Assembly (NCBI GenBank): GCA_905233335.1
Contig: CAJOED010000045.1
Location: forward strand, 1 to 8,196
Length of the DNA stretch: 8,196 nucleotides
Source of the DNA: an uncultured Synergistales bacterium
GTDB taxonomy: Bacteria > Synergistota > Synergistia > Synergistales > Aminobacteriaceae
Direction: 5' to 3'
In this document: positions 5,987 through 8,196 of the stretch, one piece after another
Layout: every line of letters starts with the position of its first letter
How positions within the stretch are numbered: the stretch's first letter is position 1
Position numbers and translations under genes: made by a program
The notes under the pieces: model-generated
Told to the model about the DNA's origin: nothing
Database searches by the model: none
What the model saw: the letters and a program-made list of their open reading frames with translations, nothing else

Positions 5987-6844
5987 ATGAAGAGAATAGT
6001 CATCACTGGTAAAAACAGCTTCACGGGACGCGCACTCACTGAATGGCTATCACGGTGGCCGGAAAAATATCACGTCGACACTATGAGCCTGCGCGATAAC
6101 ATCGGGAGCTTTTCGGGCTATGATGTTGTTGTTCATGTTGCCGGGATTGCGCACGACAGCACACGCACTGCCGACAAGGAGCAGTATTACCGGGTCAACA
6201 CACAGCTCACTCACGACACCGCACAAAAAGCCAGGCATGACGGCGTGAAGCAGTTTGTCTTCATGAGTTCGTCGATAGTGTACGGGACATCAGCAGGGAT
6301 AGGACAGCAGAAGATTATCACCCGCGATACTCCGATAAACCCTGAAAGTTATTACGGTGAAAGCAAAGCACAAGCAGAGAGTCTCATTACGCCGCTGGAT
6401 GATGAGAAATTTCACGTGTGCATATTGCGGTGCCCGATGATTTACGGCGAGGGCTGTAAGGGGAATTACCCGGTGCTGTCGAAAATTGCGCGGAAACTTC
6501 CCGTGTTCCCGAAAGTGAATAATGCCCGGTCGATGTTGTACGTGAAGAATTTTGCGGAGTTCGTGAGGCTGTTAGTTGATGATGATGCTCACGGAATTTT
6601 CTGGCCGCAGAACGGGGAGTACTCGAACACGTCGGAACTCGTGAAGATGATTGCGGAAGTCCATCACAGAAAGATAGTGCTCATTCCTGGCTGTGAACTC
6701 CCGCTGAAAGTGTGCGCGAAAATTTCCGGGCTGGTGAATAAGGCGTTCGGTTCGCTGACGTACGATATGAGCCTGAGCAGTTACCGGGAAAATTACAGGG
6801 TGTACGACCTGCGCAGGAGCATAGAGCTAACAGAACGCATATAG
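5987..6844 (+). CDS. NAD-dependent epimerase/dehydratase (extended SDR), surface-glycan type
   Basis: A 285-residue cytoplasmic protein of the extended short-chain dehydrogenase family. It acts on nucleotide-activated sugars in comparable proteins, but the exact reaction cannot be read here. The Rossmann start is KRIVITGKNSFTG (2-14), a TGxNSxxG form of the usual GxxGxxG. DVVVHVAGIAH (46-56) is the cofactor-contact strand, MSSSIVYG (93-100) carries the catalytic serine, and YGESK (123-127) is the YxxxK pair. LRCPMIYGEGCKGNYP (147-162) and RSMLYVKNFAEFVRLL (181-196) are typical of the polysaccharide-cluster branch. The ATG at 5987 has GGGAG 9 bases upstream and begins right at the conserved strand; an open frame extending back to 5609 overlaps the minus-strand gene and is not real. 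It is somewhat short for the family (usually 290-340). Its 3' end overlaps that of the convergent methyltransferase gene by 18 bases. Confidence 0.92.
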   Translation: MKRIVITGKNSFTGRALTEWLSRWPEKYHVDTMSLRDNIGSFSGYDVVVHVAGIAHDSTRTADKEQYYRVNTQLTHDTAQKARHDGVKQFVFMSSSIVYGTSAGIGQQKIITRDTPINPESYYGESKAQAESLITPLDDEKFHVCILRCPMIYGEGCKGNYPVLSKIARKLPVFPKVNNARSMLYVKNFAEFVRLLVDDDAHGIFWPQNGEYSNTSELVKMIAEVHHRKIVLIPGCELPLKVCAKISGLVNKAFGSLTYDMSLSSYRENYRVYDLRRSIELTERI

Positions 6845-7939
6845 CACCGTTTCCCATTCCAGCGAACAGTAATGACGCAGGTAGAATTTGTACTCCGGCA
6901 CAAGCGACAATATATAGCCGGGTATTTCGTACAAGTCTTCTCTCTTGTGATACACACAGATAACGAGCCGGGGTCTGTTCTTGAGGATGGTATTCTTTGC
7001 GCCCATGAGAGATTTCAGCTCTGCTCCCTCAACGTCCATCTTGATGAGTGTAACGCGCTCGTCCTTCACGACGTTATCTATTGCTGTGAGTCCTGCTTCT
7101 GTATCTCCTTCAGCTTTGCCGCCTGTACTCCCTGAAGCTGTGATGTATATAGTTTCGTCCTTATCGGAAGTTCCTTTTGCTATGAGTGTGATTTTGTCGC
7201 CGTAAGATTTCAGTCTTTCCTCACACTTTGCAACATTCACGGGGTCAAGCTCGAACGAATATATTTTTTTCACCCTGCCTTCCGCCCATTTGAGGAACTG
7301 CAACGCCGTAGCTCCGTCATAAGCTCCTGCGTCAATAATTATTTCGTTGTCGACAGGTGCAAGAACATCAAAGTACTGTATATCTTCTCTTATTACGTAG
7401 GGAACTCCGCGTTTTACGGTGAATTTCACATTATGGGTTTCTGTGAAGCTGTCAAATTCTTTCATGCCGTCCTGCGTCAGTACAAGGTACACTAATTCAC
7501 TTGCAGGAATATTATCATCCCTCATAAAGTCAGAAAGTGTTACTATTCTGTATTTCCCCTGCCAGCCGCACATTTCAAGAAGCCTGCGTGAATACCGTAA
7601 ATCATTTCCGTCTTTGTCGTAAATAATCACTATGCCGGAATAATCTCCCTGATTGATATTCGTATAGCCGTTTTTCTGCGTAACATTAGTGAGATTTTTG
7701 AACGTCATACCTGATTTTTCAGCGAGGTCAAGAAAAATATTTCTGTCATATGTTCTCAGGAATTTCATGCGGGCAGACAGGACTTCACGCGATAATTCGT
7801 CCTGGTAGTACGGCAGGTACTTATTCGCACGGTGAACGAATTCGGCTCTTTTTGCGGCGCGGTATGGGATTTTGAGGAACGGGAGCAGGAACGCGGGACA
7901 ATGTTTCTTGACGAGATTTTTTGCGGGCTTCATGTTCAT
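6827..7939 (-). CDS. FkbM-family SAM-dependent methyltransferase with N-terminal extra domain
   Basis: A 370-residue protein whose C-terminal half is an FkbM (Methyltransf_21) methyltransferase. Seen are motif I IIIDAGAYDGATALQF (200-215), the acidic end of strand 2 in YSFELDP (227-233), AKGTSD (254-259), LIKMDVEGAELKSLMGA (298-314) and RLVICVYHKREDLYEIP (324-340), where FkbM proteins have a conserved His-x-x-x-D/E-L. Such enzymes typically O-methylate sugars of surface glycans or secondary metabolites. Residues 1-190 form a separate part. About 1-60 are basic and helical, and about 100-170 have alternating strands and helices (GIVIIYDKDG, YRIVTLSDF, LVYLVLTQ) like a degenerate Rossmann fold. 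The start at 7939 is preferred because GGGGGTG lies 7 bases upstream. An ATG 18 bases earlier has no site, and one at 7933 is also possible. The upstream sugar-transferase end and the convergent epimerase point to glycan assembly. Confidence 0.88.
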   Translation of the reverse strand: MNMKPAKNLVKKHCPAFLLPFLKIPYRAAKRAEFVHRANKYLPYYQDELSREVLSARMKFLRTYDRNIFLDLAEKSGMTFKNLTNVTQKNGYTNINQGDYSGIVIIYDKDGNDLRYSRRLLEMCGWQGKYRIVTLSDFMRDDNIPASELVYLVLTQDGMKEFDSFTETHNVKFTVKRGVPYVIREDIQYFDVLAPVDNEIIIDAGAYDGATALQFLKWAEGRVKKIYSFELDPVNVAKCEERLKSYGDKITLIAKGTSDKDETIYITASGSTGGKAEGDTEAGLTAIDNVVKDERVTLIKMDVEGAELKSLMGAKNTILKNRPRLVICVYHKREDLYEIPGYILSLVPEYKFYLRHYCSLEWETVLYAFC

Positions 7940-7997
7940 GAGCGAACACCCCCGCACGCATTGTCATCTACGGAAAGACAAAAAGATTCGACAGCCG

Positions 7998-8026
7998 ATC
8001 TTACTGATTAACATTGATGATGTCAA
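7998..8026 (-). promoter_or_regulatory. Sigma-70 promoter of the FkbM methyltransferase gene
   Basis: On the minus strand a perfect TTGACA (8026-8021) is followed after 17 bases by TAAGAT (8003-7998, four of six). About 11 bases upstream of the -35 box lies an A/T tract (AAAAAAATTTTT, near 8038-8049), placed where an UP element would be. The transcript would start near 7991, with a leader of about 50 bases. Confidence 0.7.
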
Positions 8027-8071
8027 GCCCTTTCTGAAAAATTTTTTTGTGTGTGATGATTGTAACATATA

Positions 8072-8196
8072 TTACTTCTTTGCGCCCGTCCCCCCTTCAA
8101 CAACTCCCTGATGACGCGACACATTAATTAACGTCCGCAACACGCACATAACGTCAAACCCAAAACTTTCACGCACGACATATTCGCCGTCAAATT
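8072..8196 (-). CDS. C-terminal end of a probable undecaprenyl-phosphate sugar transferase (partial)
   Basis: The minus strand is open from the window edge to a TAA at 8074-8072 and encodes 40 residues. The stretch FDGEYVVRESFGFDVMCVLR, then TLINVSRHQGVVEGG, has the look of the end of bacterial sugar transferases (PF02397), which typically read D-x-x-Y-V-x-x-x-S-F-x-F-D-x-K-I-L-x-x-T, then a V-x-x-R-x-G-V end. Those enzymes attach the first sugar phosphate to undecaprenyl phosphate at the inner membrane. The 5' part, with the catalytic region, is outside the window. The reading frame is too short to stand on length alone and rests on this resemblance and on the glycan genes beside it. It ends 46 bases upstream of the methyltransferase -35 box. 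Confidence 0.7.
   Translation of the reverse strand, partial: FDGEYVVRESFGFDVMCVLRTLINVSRHQGVVEGGTGAKK

Noticed and set aside
8028..8071. Terminator after the sugar-transferase end
   Set aside because: There is an A/T tract but no GC-rich stem before it. It fits an UP element for the methyltransferase promoter better.
7872..8111. Plus-strand frame of 79 codons across the methyltransferase start
   Set aside because: It lies antisense to the methyltransferase start, its promoter and the sugar-transferase end, and has no conserved features.

Overview
The window reads as Gram-negative bacterial chromosome of moderate GC. The transporter's binding protein carries an ordinary type I signal peptide rather than a lipobox, and a second gene encodes a small exported protein of the LprI type. 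The mix of a CUT2-type importer, a cyclase-family hydrolase and surface-glycan genes, together with the leader style of the exported proteins, would fit an anaerobe such as a Synergistota member or a relative. That taxonomic guess is weak and comes from family resemblance alone. No RNA gene, insertion sequence, CRISPR array or integrase was seen.

Left part (about 1-5262), all minus strand: an import and catabolism operon. It runs from a good sigma-70 promoter (5226-5254) through a periplasmic sugar-type binding protein (5175-4162), a terminator- or attenuator-like hairpin (4091-4136), a cyclase-family metal hydrolase (4070-3366), a long spacer (3210-3365), a fused two-NBD ATPase plus permease (3209-786) and a second permease (789-46) that overlaps it by 4 bp. 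The fusion puts both nucleotide-binding domains and one membrane domain on one chain. One copy of the chain plus one copy of the separate permease would therefore make a complete transporter. The separate permease stops about 80 residues early for its family. The substrate is unknown. The hydrolase inside the operon suggests that the imported compound, or something made from it, carries an amide, lactam or lactone that the enzyme opens.

Middle (5263-5986): a small exported LprI/DUF1311-like protein on the minus strand with its own promoter, back to back with the next gene.

Right part (5987-8196): surface polysaccharide or glycan genes. A plus-strand NAD-dependent epimerase/dehydratase converges on, and overlaps by 18 bp, a minus-strand FkbM-family methyltransferase. 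The methyltransferase has a very good promoter (7998-8026). Upstream of that promoter is the 3' end of another minus-strand gene (8072-8196), whose last 40 codons look like the C-terminus of an undecaprenyl-phosphate sugar transferase. There is no gene-free stretch longer than 300 bases.
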